Of a stretch of DNA of 64,000 nt, positions 24,025 through 32,363 are shown in pieces; position 1 is the stretch's first letter, and the number at the start of each line of letters is the position of its first letter. The notes below the pieces were generated by a model. That model did not search any database and was not told the DNA's origin. It was given only the letters and a program-made list of their open reading frames with translations. Made by a program: the position numbers and the translations under genes. Origin of the DNA: Xanthomonas citri pv. mangiferaeindicae (lineage in GTDB: Bacteria > Pseudomonadota > Gammaproteobacteria > Xanthomonadales > Xanthomonadaceae); contig CP016836.1 of NCBI GenBank assembly GCA_002240395.1, forward strand, positions 3,596,001 to 3,660,000, written 5' to 3'.

Positions 24025-24828
24025 GTCGCGATACGCCGGCGCCACGTGCGGCACCAGCACCGACGCCGGCACCTCGACGGTCTGCATCCCGTCCGAGTAG
24101 GGGCCGACCTGGTAGGGCGGAAACACGAAACGCAGACCCGCCAGCTTGCCGCCCTGCCCGGCGATCGGCTCGAACTGCTGGAAGTTGGCCACATCCGGCC
24201 GCGCACCTTCGTCGATCATCCGGCCTGCGGTCTGCATCATCCGGCTGCGCTCGGCCGGATCGAGCTCATCGGCGTCGATGCGCTGCGACAGTGCGGCATG
24301 CAGTTGCTCGCGCACATAGTCCGAAATCGCCTGCCAATCGCCCGCGTCGGTGACGAGTTCGTCGGCGGTGAGCAAGCGCTCCTCGCGGACGAGCCAGAAG
24401 AAACGCGCGATGATCGGATTGTCGTGCGCACCGCCGGTGTAGCTGCCGCCATCGGCGGCGATGGCGAGCACGCGCGCGGTGTCGAGCAGCGTGGTGAAGC
24501 TCAACGACAGATCGTAGGTCACGCCCGGCTGCAGTTCGGTGCCCGGCAAGGCTTGCTTGAGCTCGTCGCGGGCCGCCTGGGCGAAGCGATGCAGCTCGGC
24601 GGCAAGCCCCGGGTACTTGTTGGCTTCGGGCGGGTAGCTGATGCCCACGATGTAGCGCGGGTCCATCTCGACCACATCCTCGAGCTTGACCGGCGTTTCG
24701 GCCAGCGGCTGCACCGCCTCGGCATCGGCGTCCCCGGACCCGGCCGCCGGCTGCGCCGGCACGGGCGCCTCGCGCTGGCAGGCCAGCAGCAACAGCGGCA
24801 ATACGCACAGCACCATCCGTCTCATCAT
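24007..24828 (-). CDS. Lipoprotein with DUF3298-type domain (RsiV/DUF4163-like)
   Basis: A 273-residue protein. The signal peptide ends in the lipobox LLLLAC (cysteine at about 16), then a Pro/Ala/acidic linker to about residue 45. The domain carries DLSLSFTTLLDTARVLAI, SYTGGAHDNP and, near the C-terminus, GLRFVFPPYQVGPYSDGMQ with VPHVAPAYRDLF; the SYTGGAHG-like and FxPYxVGPYxxG signatures are typical of DUF3298/DUF4163. In Gram-positives such domains occur in the lysozyme-sensing anti-sigma factor RsiV. The function in this lineage is unknown. GAGGAT lies six bases before the chosen start. Confidence 0.78.
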   Translation of the reverse strand: MMRRMVLCVLPLLLLACQREAPVPAQPAAGSGDADAEAVQPLAETPVKLEDVVEMDPRYIVGISYPPEANKYPGLAAELHRFAQAARDELKQALPGTELQPGVTYDLSLSFTTLLDTARVLAIAADGGSYTGGAHDNPIIARFFWLVREERLLTADELVTDAGDWQAISDYVREQLHAALSQRIDADELDPAERSRMMQTAGRMIDEGARPDVANFQQFEPIAGQGGKLAGLRFVFPPYQVGPYSDGMQTVEVPASVLVPHVAPAYRDLFVAG

Positions 24829-24924
24829 CGATCCTCGGGGCCGCCCAGCGGCATGGAACTCACGAAACGCTAACGGCATCGACGTGGCCTGGTCGTGAAC
24901 GACGGACGCCAGGCCGACGCATAC

Positions 24925-24954
24925 GAAAAAGCCCCGGACGTTACCGTCCGGGGC
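24925..24954 (-). terminator. Intrinsic terminator of cold shock gene copy 2
   Basis: On the minus strand the 10-bp arms GCCCCGGACG and CGTCCGGGGC are followed by TTTTT. It sits 25 bases after the cold shock stop codon. Confidence 0.88.
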
Positions 24955-24979
24955 CGGATCTGGCAGACGCTGCGGGCGA

Positions 24980-25189
24980 TTAGATCGCCTGCACCTCGTC
25001 AGCCTGCAGGCCCTTCTGGCCCTGCACGACCTTGAAGGAGACCTTCTGGCCTTCCTGCAGCGACTTGAAGCCGGTGCCCTGGATCGAGCGGAAGTGGACG
25101 AACAGGTCCTGGCCGCTTTCCGGGGTGATGAAGCCGAAGCCCTTGGCATCGTTGAACCACTTGACGGTTCCGGTCTGGCGCTCTGACAT
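24980..25189 (-). CDS. Cold shock protein (CspA family), copy 2
   Basis: A 69-residue RNA-binding cold shock domain. KGFGFI and LFVHF mark the RNP1 and RNP2 surfaces. It differs from the 4913 copy at a few positions (for example TPESGQDL instead of SRESGEDV and the ending ADEVQAI). A leader region upstream and its own strong terminator indicate a single-gene transcript. AAGGAG lies near the start. Whether the two copies respond to cold, growth phase or neither cannot be read from the sequence. Confidence 0.95.
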   Translation of the reverse strand: MSERQTGTVKWFNDAKGFGFITPESGQDLFVHFRSIQGTGFKSLQEGQKVSFKVVQGQKGLQADEVQAI

Positions 25190-25559
25190 GGTGTTACTCC
25201 TTGAAGCAGTGTGGTCATTGGAACACGACGACCGGCGTTGTTTGGATGGCCGGGTTGCCGCGACTGTCTAGCAAGGGGTAACGCGAAAGCGATGGAGCGG
25301 ATCGTCCCGACCGAAAAGCTCCGGCCGTCGTGAGATTGGATCTACCGCATCGGAGCCACGATGTACCGTGATCCCGCCTTGAACAGTCCGCGCACGATAC
25401 CGCAATTATCGACTGAAATGTGAATAGGGGGACGACGATGCCGCCCTCCCCGTCGGCGCCAAGGGGATGGCCGGCGGCTGCCTGGGCAGGGTCGCCCGGC
25501 GCCGCCATGCCGGCTGCGGACGAGGCGTGGAACACCGCGGCTCCGCAGCAACAGGTCGC
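25190..25559. other. Intergenic region upstream of cold shock gene copy 2
   Basis: About 370 bases that must hold the leftward cold shock promoter and 5' leader. No open frame here has family support. There is no clear repeat or terminator for the basic-protein gene that ends at 25560. Confidence 0.5.
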
Positions 25560-26489
25560 TCAGTCTGTCGCCGCCCGGCGATCGCGCTTGCCCTGGTTCT
25601 TGCGGTCGCGCGTACTGCTGCTGCCGTTGATCGAGGCCTGCCGGCTTTCGGCAGCGTGCAGTTCCAGCGCCTTGGCCCGGGCCTGCGGCGACTGGTAACC
25701 CGGCGCCACCGACGGGGCGCCGTCGTGGCCGATGTCCTCCCAGGGCTTGGGCGCGCGCGCCTGCGCTTCGTGCTGCTCCAGCAACTGCCGCGTATTGTCG
25801 AGCGCGCGCTCGGGCGAAATGCGCGAACCGCGCCGCGACTTGCGCGCGGACGCCGCCGGCTTGTCCGCGGCGTCCGGCGTGCGCGCCGTGGCCGTCTTGC
25901 GCGACCGGGTCGATGCCGGCTTGACCGTGCTCTTGCCGACACGGCTCGATGTCGTTGCGGACGCCGCATGCCGAGAGGTGGCCGACGTTGCCGAGGTCTT
26001 GGTCGCTGCCTTGGCGACCTTGCTGGTCTTGTCAGTCTTCGCGGTCTTGGCGGTCTTGGCGGTCTTGGCCCGCGTGCCTGTCACGCTGGCAGCAGCGGCC
26101 GACTTGGCAGCCGGCTTGCGTGCGCCCGGCGCGCTCGTCTTCTTCACGGACTTGCGTGCCGCCGTCGCCGCCGCCTTGGCTGCCTTCGCGTTTTCCTTCT
26201 GGCGCGTTTCGAGGCGGCCGAGGATGTCAGCGAGCAGCTCGGCCTTCTCACCCGTACGCGCGTTCGCCTGCCCGGTCCGTCCGGTCTTGCTGCCGGTCGA
26301 CTTGCGCAAAGCCAGACGCTGGCGCTTTTCCAGATCGCGCGCACGATCGCGGGCGGTGCGCGCGCGGGTCACCAGCTTGGCGAGCTGCGTGTCGCTCAGA
26401 CTGCGCAATGCATTGGCGCGGCTGGCGTCGTACAACCCCATCTCGGTCTTGTTGAGCAGGCTGGTGGCTTTCGCTCGGGTCACGGCCAT
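25560..26489 (-). CDS. Lysine/alanine-rich histone H1-like basic protein
   Basis: A 309-residue protein. The N-terminal third (about 1-95) is a conserved-looking helical domain: LLNKTEMGLYDASR, LARLVTRAR-type basic helices (TQLAKLVTRARTARDRARDLEKRQ) and TGEKAELLADILGRLE. The middle (about 95-225) is low complexity, Lys/Ala/Ser/Thr-rich with a TAK repeat (KTAKTAKTAKT), like bacterial histone H1 tails. The C-terminus (about 225-309) has a short mixed region with RISPERALDNTRQLLEQHE and a basic end. DNA or RNA binding is inferred from charge. Start 26489 has GGAG nine bases upstream; 26495 is an alternative with a poor three-base spacing. Confidence 0.75.
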   Translation of the reverse strand: MAVTRAKATSLLNKTEMGLYDASRANALRSLSDTQLAKLVTRARTARDRARDLEKRQRLALRKSTGSKTGRTGQANARTGEKAELLADILGRLETRQKENAKAAKAAATAARKSVKKTSAPGARKPAAKSAAAASVTGTRAKTAKTAKTAKTDKTSKVAKAATKTSATSATSRHAASATTSSRVGKSTVKPASTRSRKTATARTPDAADKPAASARKSRRGSRISPERALDNTRQLLEQHEAQARAPKPWEDIGHDGAPSVAPGYQSPQARAKALELHAAESRQASINGSSSTRDRKNQGKRDRRAATD

Positions 26490-26586
26490 GGACATGCACT
26501 CCGTTTGATGGATGTGCGTGCAGGGATATCACGCATCGCATGCAAGGCCGGTGAGCGCGAACGCATGCCGCGCCCTGCGCGCGCCG

Positions 26587-27204
26587 CTAGAAGAACGACG
26601 GCGACATCAAACGATCGATGAAACTGCCGAGCACGCGCGGCTCCATCATCACGGTGAACAACACGCCGTAGCCCGCGCCCCACAGGTGGGCGCTGTGGTT
26701 GATGTTGTCGCCGCCTCGGCGGTCCATCCAGATGCTGTAGCCGACATAGCACACGCCGAACACGATTGCCGGCATCGGGATGAAGAAGACCAACAACATC
26801 GACCATGGGCTGAGCAGGATCGACGCGAACAGCACCGCCGACACCGCGCCCGAAGCTCCCAGACTGCGATAGTGCGGATCGCGCCGATGCCGCAGATAGG
26901 TCGGCAGGATCGCCACCAGAATCGCCGACAGGTAGAACAGCAGGAAGCCGACCGGGCCGATGTACGGCGCGAACGCGCGCTCGATGCCGCCGCCGAAGAA
27001 GAACAGCGTGATCATGTTGAAAAGCAAGTGCTGCCAGTCGGCATGGATGAAGCCGTGCGTGAGCAGCCGGTCGTACTGGCGATAGCGGTCCACCGCCGGC
27101 GGCCACAGGATCAGCCGGGCGAGCAATTGCGGCTTTTCGAACGCCTGCCACGACACCACGGCGGTGACGACGATCAGCAACAGCGTGACGGGAGCGAGGT
27201 TCAT
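26587..27204 (-). CDS. Rhomboid-family intramembrane serine protease
   Basis: A 205-residue, six-helix membrane protein. LLTHGFIHADWQHLLFNM is the typical loop-helix 2 motif with HxxxxHLxxNM. The catalytic serine is in GASGAVSAVLF, and the catalytic histidine is in HSAHLWGAGYG on the last helix. This is the compact bacterial rhomboid form without extra domains. Rhomboids cut membrane proteins within the bilayer; the substrate is unknown. It is 24 bases downstream of the POT transporter gene on the same strand and may share its transcript. Confidence 0.9.
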   Translation of the reverse strand: MNLAPVTLLLIVVTAVVSWQAFEKPQLLARLILWPPAVDRYRQYDRLLTHGFIHADWQHLLFNMITLFFFGGGIERAFAPYIGPVGFLLFYLSAILVAILPTYLRHRRDPHYRSLGASGAVSAVLFASILLSPWSMLLVFFIPMPAIVFGVCYVGYSIWMDRRGGDNINHSAHLWGAGYGVLFTVMMEPRVLGSFIDRLMSPSFF

Positions 27205-27228
27205 CGGGCGGGCTTCCGGAAGGACGAA

Positions 27229-28851
27229 TCAGGCAACACGGTAGTTGTCCTGCATGGGATAGCGCCGCGCATACGCCGCGAACGCCAAGGCCGCCAGGAA
27301 CGCGAATCCGGCGAAGAAGAACATCAGGAATGCGTTTTCGCTCAGCCCCGACGAGGCGATGTACGCGGTCACCGCCTCGTTGCGCACGCCGGCGTTGGTC
27401 AGCAGCACCCACAGGCTGCCGAAGGTGCTGGTCAGGTACCAGAACGCCATGATCACGCCCTTCATCGCCTGCGGCGCCTGGCTGTAAGCGAACTCCAGCG
27501 CGGTTGCCGACACCAGGACCTCGCCGAAGGTCAGCAACAGATACGGCAACGACTGCCAGGCCAGCGAGACCTGCTCGCCGCCATCGATCCACAGTTGGAT
27601 CGCACCGGCGGCGATCCACGCCACGCCCGAGAACGCGATGCCCCAGCCCATGCGGCGCAGCGGCGTCACCGACAGCCCCATCGCGCGCAGCGCCGGGTAC
27701 AGCACCAGGTTGTTGAACGGGATCAGCAGCATCACCAACAAGGGGTTGAGCGCCTGCATCTGCGCCGCGTCCTGGATCAGCCAGCTGGGCCACCACCACG
27801 CCGCGTGCGGGATCACCATCTCACGACCCTGGATGATCCAGGTCGAGGCCTTCTGGTCGAACAGCGACCAGAACGGCGTGACCAGTGCGAACACGATCAG
27901 GATCCGCAGCACCGCGCGCACGCCGTCGACCGCGGCATCGGGGTGCGACCCGCGCGCGCGCTCGAGCTGCATCGAGGCGCCGACGCCGCCGGCGGCAATG
28001 ATCACACCCAGCGCCAGGCAGGCCGAGATCACGAAGTTGAAGGAGTCGGCCCATGCCGGCGGCACCACGCCCACCGCCGACAATGCCCACAGCACCAGCA
28101 GCAGCACGGCGACCGCGATGCCGAACAGCGCGACCAGCAGGCCAGGACGGCCTGCCCCCGGGCGCTCGGCGCGCAGCGCGGTCTTGACCACCTCGAAGAA
28201 GGCGTGCGGATCGCGACCGGCCGGGGGCACGTCGATGTAGCGCCGGCGCCCGAGCCAGAACACGAACGTGGCGATGAACATCAGGATGCCGGGGATGCCG
28301 AAGGCGACCGCCGGCCCGAAATGGCGCAGGAACAGCGGCGCCAGCAGCGACGCGAAGAACGAACCGAAGTTGATGATCCAATAGAACGCGTCGAAGACCA
28401 GCTTGGCCTTGTCCTTGTTGCTCTGGTCGAACTGGTCGCCGCAGAACGAGACCACCAATGGCTTGATGCCGCCCGAGCCGAGCGCGATCAGGAACAGACC
28501 GGTGTAGAACCCCGCGGCGTTGTTCTCGAACAGCGCCAGGCACGCATGGCCGGCGCAGTAGATCAGCGAGAACCACAGGATGGTGTGGTACTTGCCGAAG
28601 AACCGGTCGGACAACCACCCGCCCAGCAGCGGGAAGAAGTACACGCCGATCACGAACATGTGGAAGATGTCCTTGGCCGCGCCGTCGCGCTCCGGCCCCT
28701 CGGGCAGATAGGCCAACAGCACCGAACTGATCAGAAACGGCACCAGGATGTTGCGCATGCCGTAGAAGCTGAAGCGCTCGCAGGCTTCGTTGCCGATGAT
28801 GTAGGAGATCTGGCGGGGCATGCGGCCCGCAGTGGTCTGGACGGTCGTCAT
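27229..28851 (-). CDS. Proton-dependent oligopeptide transporter (POT/PTR2 family)
   Basis: A 540-residue major-facilitator protein with about twelve to fourteen helices. The ExxER-like motif is seen as NEACERFSFYGMRNIL in helix 1. GGWLSDRFFGKYHTI follows helix 2, and FYWIINFGSFFASLLAP plus GSGGIKPLVVSFCGDQF match the PTR2 signatures. The later part has TPFWSLFDQKASTWIIQG and LTFGEVLVSATALEFAYSQAP, typical of POT helices 7-11. It imports di- and tripeptides with protons. The start at 28851 (MTTVQTTAGRM) fits; a longer frame has no basis. Confidence 0.92.
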   Translation of the reverse strand: MTTVQTTAGRMPRQISYIIGNEACERFSFYGMRNILVPFLISSVLLAYLPEGPERDGAAKDIFHMFVIGVYFFPLLGGWLSDRFFGKYHTILWFSLIYCAGHACLALFENNAAGFYTGLFLIALGSGGIKPLVVSFCGDQFDQSNKDKAKLVFDAFYWIINFGSFFASLLAPLFLRHFGPAVAFGIPGILMFIATFVFWLGRRRYIDVPPAGRDPHAFFEVVKTALRAERPGAGRPGLLVALFGIAVAVLLLVLWALSAVGVVPPAWADSFNFVISACLALGVIIAAGGVGASMQLERARGSHPDAAVDGVRAVLRILIVFALVTPFWSLFDQKASTWIIQGREMVIPHAAWWWPSWLIQDAAQMQALNPLLVMLLIPFNNLVLYPALRAMGLSVTPLRRMGWGIAFSGVAWIAAGAIQLWIDGGEQVSLAWQSLPYLLLTFGEVLVSATALEFAYSQAPQAMKGVIMAFWYLTSTFGSLWVLLTNAGVRNEAVTAYIASSGLSENAFLMFFFAGFAFLAALAFAAYARRYPMQDNYRVA

Positions 28852-29033
28852 CGGCACGTCGAAGGCAGTCTGGGAACCCCACAGCCTACCCGATCCTCGC
28901 GTCCGGCCCGCGACTGCCATGCCGGCCGATCGACGGCAAGTGCCGGGCGCTGGGCAGCGATCGCGATGCGCGCCCTTGGGCGTGCGCGCCCGGCCGGGCA
29001 TCATGCACGGTCGCTCTCTTCCGGACCGCCGCC

Positions 29034-30815
29034 ATGTTCCGCCGCCCGCTCCTGCCGTTGTTGGTCGCCGCCACGCTCGCCGCGCCGCTGTCGCCCGCGG
29101 CGGCAACCGGCGATCCGCGCATCACCGTGTCCGAACGCAGCGGCTTCGTCGAGACCGGCCGCTATGATGAGGTCGTGCGCCTGTGCGCCACCTTCGCCCG
29201 CCTGCATCCCGATGCGGTGCGCTGCACGCAGTTCGGCACCACGCCCGAAGGCCGGCCGATGCAGGCGCTGATCGTCAGCCGCAGCGGCACGCTCGATCCT
29301 GAGCAGGCGCGTGCACGGGGCATTCCGGTCGTACTGATCCAGGGCGGCATCCACGCCGGCGAGATCGACGGCAAGGACGCCGGCTTTCTGGCGCTGCGCC
29401 AGGTGCTCGACGGCGACGCCGCACCCGGCGCGCTCGACGCGCTGGTCTGGGTGTTCGTACCGGTGTTCAGCGCCGATGGCCACGAGCGTTTCGCGGCCTG
29501 GAACCGCCCCAACCAGCGCGGCCCGCGCGAAATGGGCTGGCGCACCACGGCACAGAATTACAACCTCAACCGCGACTACGCCAAGGCCGACGCGCCGGAA
29601 ATGCAGGCGATGCTGGCGCTGGTCGAGGCCTGGGATCCGATCGCCTATGTCGACCTGCACGCGACCAATGGCGCGCAGTTCGAGCACGACATCGCGGTGC
29701 AGGTCGAGCCGGTACATTCGGGCGATGCGCAGATGCGCGATGTCGGGCGCACGTTCCGTGACGCGGTCATCGACGACCTCGCGCGCCAGGGCGCGCTGCC
29801 GCTGCCCTACTACCCGTCGTTCGTCGAATCCGACGATCCGGCCTCGGGTTTCGAGGACGGCGTGTCGCCGCCGCGCTTTTCGACCGGCTACTTCCCGTTG
29901 CGCAACCGGGTGGCGATGCTGATCGAGACCCACTCGTGGAAGCCCTACCCGGTCCGCGTGGCCTTGACCCGCAACACCGTGGTCTCGGTGCTCGAACAGA
30001 TCGCCCGCCATGGTCGCGCGTGGATGCGGGTGGCGGCCGACGCCGACGCCCGCGCTGCCGCACTGGGTGGCACCTCGCTGCCGCTGGACTGGCAGGCCAC
30101 GACACGCGCGCGGATGGTCGACTTCCGCGGCTACGCCTACACCCGCACGCTGTCGGAGGTCTCGGGCGCGCTGATGACACGCTACGACGAGACCACACCG
30201 CAGATCTGGCGGGTGCCGCTGCGCGACGAGATCGTGCCGTCTCTGACCGTCACGCTGCCGCGTGCAGGCTACATCGTGCCCGCCGCCCACGCAGCCAGCG
30301 TCGCCCAGGCCCTCGACCGGCACGGCATCGCCTATTCGACGCTCACGCACGCCCATTCCCAGCTCGCCGTCGAGACCTTCCGCGCCGAGCGCACCGCATT
30401 CGGCACCGCGCCGGTCGAGGGCCACCAGCGGCTCACGCTCGAAGGCCGCTGGCGCGCCGAGCCGCAGGACATCGGCGCCGGCGCACTGTACGTGTCGATC
30501 GCGCAACCCAAGGCGCGCCTGGTCGCCGCGCTGCTCGAGCCGCAGGCGCCCGACTCGATGGCCGCATGGGGCCGCTTCAACACCCACTTCGAGCGCAAGG
30601 AGTACATGGAAGACTACGTCGCCGAAGCGGTCGCGCGCGAGATGCTGGCCGCCGACCCGGCGCTCGCCGAGGACTTCCGCACCCGGCTGCGCGACGATCC
30701 GGACTTCGCCGCCGACCCGAGCGCGCGCCTGACGTACTTCTATCGTCGACACAGCGCCTGGGATGCGCGCTACAACCTCTACCCCATCGTCCGTACCGAC
30801 GTCGTCCCCGAATGA
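29034..30815 (+). CDS. M14-family metallocarboxypeptidase, exported
   Basis: A 593-residue protein with a signal peptide (LLPLLVAATLAAPLSPAAA). The zinc ligands are in IQGGIHAGEIDGKDAGF (His and Glu) and, about 100 residues later, YVDLHATNG (His), with NYNLNRDYAKADAPEM between them and a likely catalytic Glu in MLIETHSWKPYP. This is the M14 carboxypeptidase pattern. The C-terminal 250 residues are an extra domain with no motif I recognise. It should remove C-terminal residues from peptides outside the cytoplasm. It precedes the nuclease-like lipoprotein gene by 11 bases. Confidence 0.85.
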   Translation: MFRRPLLPLLVAATLAAPLSPAAATGDPRITVSERSGFVETGRYDEVVRLCATFARLHPDAVRCTQFGTTPEGRPMQALIVSRSGTLDPEQARARGIPVVLIQGGIHAGEIDGKDAGFLALRQVLDGDAAPGALDALVWVFVPVFSADGHERFAAWNRPNQRGPREMGWRTTAQNYNLNRDYAKADAPEMQAMLALVEAWDPIAYVDLHATNGAQFEHDIAVQVEPVHSGDAQMRDVGRTFRDAVIDDLARQGALPLPYYPSFVESDDPASGFEDGVSPPRFSTGYFPLRNRVAMLIETHSWKPYPVRVALTRNTVVSVLEQIARHGRAWMRVAADADARAAALGGTSLPLDWQATTRARMVDFRGYAYTRTLSEVSGALMTRYDETTPQIWRVPLRDEIVPSLTVTLPRAGYIVPAAHAASVAQALDRHGIAYSTLTHAHSQLAVETFRAERTAFGTAPVEGHQRLTLEGRWRAEPQDIGAGALYVSIAQPKARLVAALLEPQAPDSMAAWGRFNTHFERKEYMEDYVAEAVAREMLAADPALAEDFRTRLRDDPDFAADPSARLTYFYRRHSAWDARYNLYPIVRTDVVPE

Positions 30816-30826
30816 CTGGAGCTGCC

Positions 30827-31681
30827 ATGTCCCCGTTGTCTCGCCTGATGCGTCACTGCCTGCCCGCGGCGTTGTCGCTGCTCGTCCTCGCCGCCTGCAC
30901 CGGCACCGGCGGCGCGAAGCCCGAACCGGCGCCACCACGCACACTGGATGTGGTCACGCTCAACATCTACCACGACAAGGCCGACTGGCCGAAGCGGCTG
31001 CCGCTGATCGTCGCGCAACTGCGTGCGCTCGATCCCGACATCATCGCCCTGCAGGAAGTGCTGCAGACCCAGACCCTGCACAACCAGGCGCAGACCATCG
31101 CCGCCGAACTCGGCTACACGGTGCAGTTCGTTTCCACCGATCCGGCCGACCAGGCACATCGTTACGGCAACGCCCTGCTCACTCGGCTGCCGGTGAAGGC
31201 GCAGGACTGGCACCGGCTGCAGCCGCACGACGACTCGCGCAGCATCGGCCACGCGCGCCTCGACGTCGACGGCCATCCGCTCGATGTCTATTTCACCCAT
31301 CTGCACTGGACACTCGAAGGCGGCGCGATCCGCGAAGTGCAGGTCGCCGACGCGCTGGACTTCGTGTCGCGCACGTCCGGCGACGTGCCGTCGCTGATCC
31401 TGGGCGACTTCAACGCTCCGGCCGGCGCACCCGAGTTCGCGGGGCTGCGCGCGCGCTACATCGACGCGTACGGCACGCAGCACCCGGAGGCCGACGGCGC
31501 CGGCGTGACCACGCTCAACCCGCACTTCTTCGACTACCGGTCACGGATCGATCTGGTGCTCGCGCAGCAGGGTCGCTTCGAGATCGACGACGCGCAGGTG
31601 GTGCTCGACACCCCGGATGCCGAGGGCACCTGGCCGTCCGACCATTTCGGCACCTGGGTCCGGCTACGCCTGCGCCCGTGA
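30827..31681 (+). CDS. Endonuclease/exonuclease/phosphatase-family lipoprotein
   Basis: A 284-residue precursor with lipobox LAAC at about residue 24. The domain has the DNase I/sphingomyelinase-like active site: LNIYHDK (Asn), ALQEVLQTQ (Glu), YFTHLHWT, LILGDFNAPAG (Asp, Asn) and the final SDHFGTW (Asp, His). The superfamily includes nucleases, phospholipases and phosphatases, so the substrate is open; anchoring in the envelope suits a lipid or secreted-DNA target. Start 30827 has GGAG seven bases upstream; another ATG at 30812 overlaps the M14 stop. Confidence 0.82.
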   Translation: MSPLSRLMRHCLPAALSLLVLAACTGTGGAKPEPAPPRTLDVVTLNIYHDKADWPKRLPLIVAQLRALDPDIIALQEVLQTQTLHNQAQTIAAELGYTVQFVSTDPADQAHRYGNALLTRLPVKAQDWHRLQPHDDSRSIGHARLDVDGHPLDVYFTHLHWTLEGGAIREVQVADALDFVSRTSGDVPSLILGDFNAPAGAPEFAGLRARYIDAYGTQHPEADGAGVTTLNPHFFDYRSRIDLVLAQQGRFEIDDAQVVLDTPDAEGTWPSDHFGTWVRLRLRP

Positions 31682-31761
31682 CCGTCGCCAGCCCGGCAGT
31701 GCGCGCCCATTGCGCCGGCGGCGTGCATGCTGGGCGGCATCACAGCTGTGGAGTCCACCCC

Positions 31762-32232
31762 ATGTCCCCGACCCGCCCGTTCCCGAAATTGGCCCGCATC
31801 ACTGCCGCAGTGCTACCCGTGGCGCTGCTCGGCGCCTGCCAGACCCCCGCCCCGACCGTCGCCGCAGGAGCTCCGCCGATGACCGACAGCGTGCCGCAGC
31901 CATCGCTCACCCTGCAGGGCGAGGCCGTCTACTTCGAAAAGATCCTGATGCCAGAAGGGTCCCGGCTCGATGTCCGCCTGGTCGACCCCGCCCGCACAGG
32001 CGAGGCGCGCGTGCTGGCCGAACGCAGCACGACCGTCGGCGCCGGGCCCTACGAGTTCGCGCTCGACGTGCCGCGCGCGCGCCTGACGGGCGCGGCCGCC
32101 CTGGAGATCACCGTGTCGATGCCCGACGGCGCGCCACGCTTCCGCACCGAGGATGCCATGCCGGTCGCGATCGATCCCTCCAGCGCCGGCCTGCACGTCG
32201 GCCGTGTCCGGCTGCATCATGTCCAGCCGTAA
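31762..32232 (+). CDS. YbaY-like lipoprotein (YscW-type beta domain)
   Basis: A 156-residue lipoprotein. The signal peptide ends at LLGACQ (cysteine about 26). The rest is a compact beta-rich domain: LQGEAVYFEKILMPEGSRLDVRLVD, followed by FALDVPRARL and LEITVSMPDG. This is the YbaY/YscW pattern, small outer-membrane lipoproteins; YscW relatives chaperone secretins, whereas YbaY itself has no clear role. It belongs to the same direction as the preceding nuclease-like gene, with an 80-base gap. Confidence 0.72.
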   Translation: MSPTRPFPKLARITAAVLPVALLGACQTPAPTVAAGAPPMTDSVPQPSLTLQGEAVYFEKILMPEGSRLDVRLVDPARTGEARVLAERSTTVGAGPYEFALDVPRARLTGAAALEITVSMPDGAPRFRTEDAMPVAIDPSSAGLHVGRVRLHHVQP

Positions 32233-32363
32233 CGCGATGCTGGACGCGAGGCTGCGCGCCGCCTGACGGGCGGCGGTCTGGGCATCGGCAAGATCTGTTT
32301 GCCGTCCTCGGCGCGTGACGCGGCACGCCCCCGACAACGCAATGATGACGCGACTGCTGCGCG

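Noticed and set aside
26512..29271. 919-codon open frame on the plus strand
   Set aside because: It lies antisense to the rhomboid and POT genes, is extremely rich in Arg/His/Gln/Asp and has no motif. Long antisense frames are expected at this GC content.
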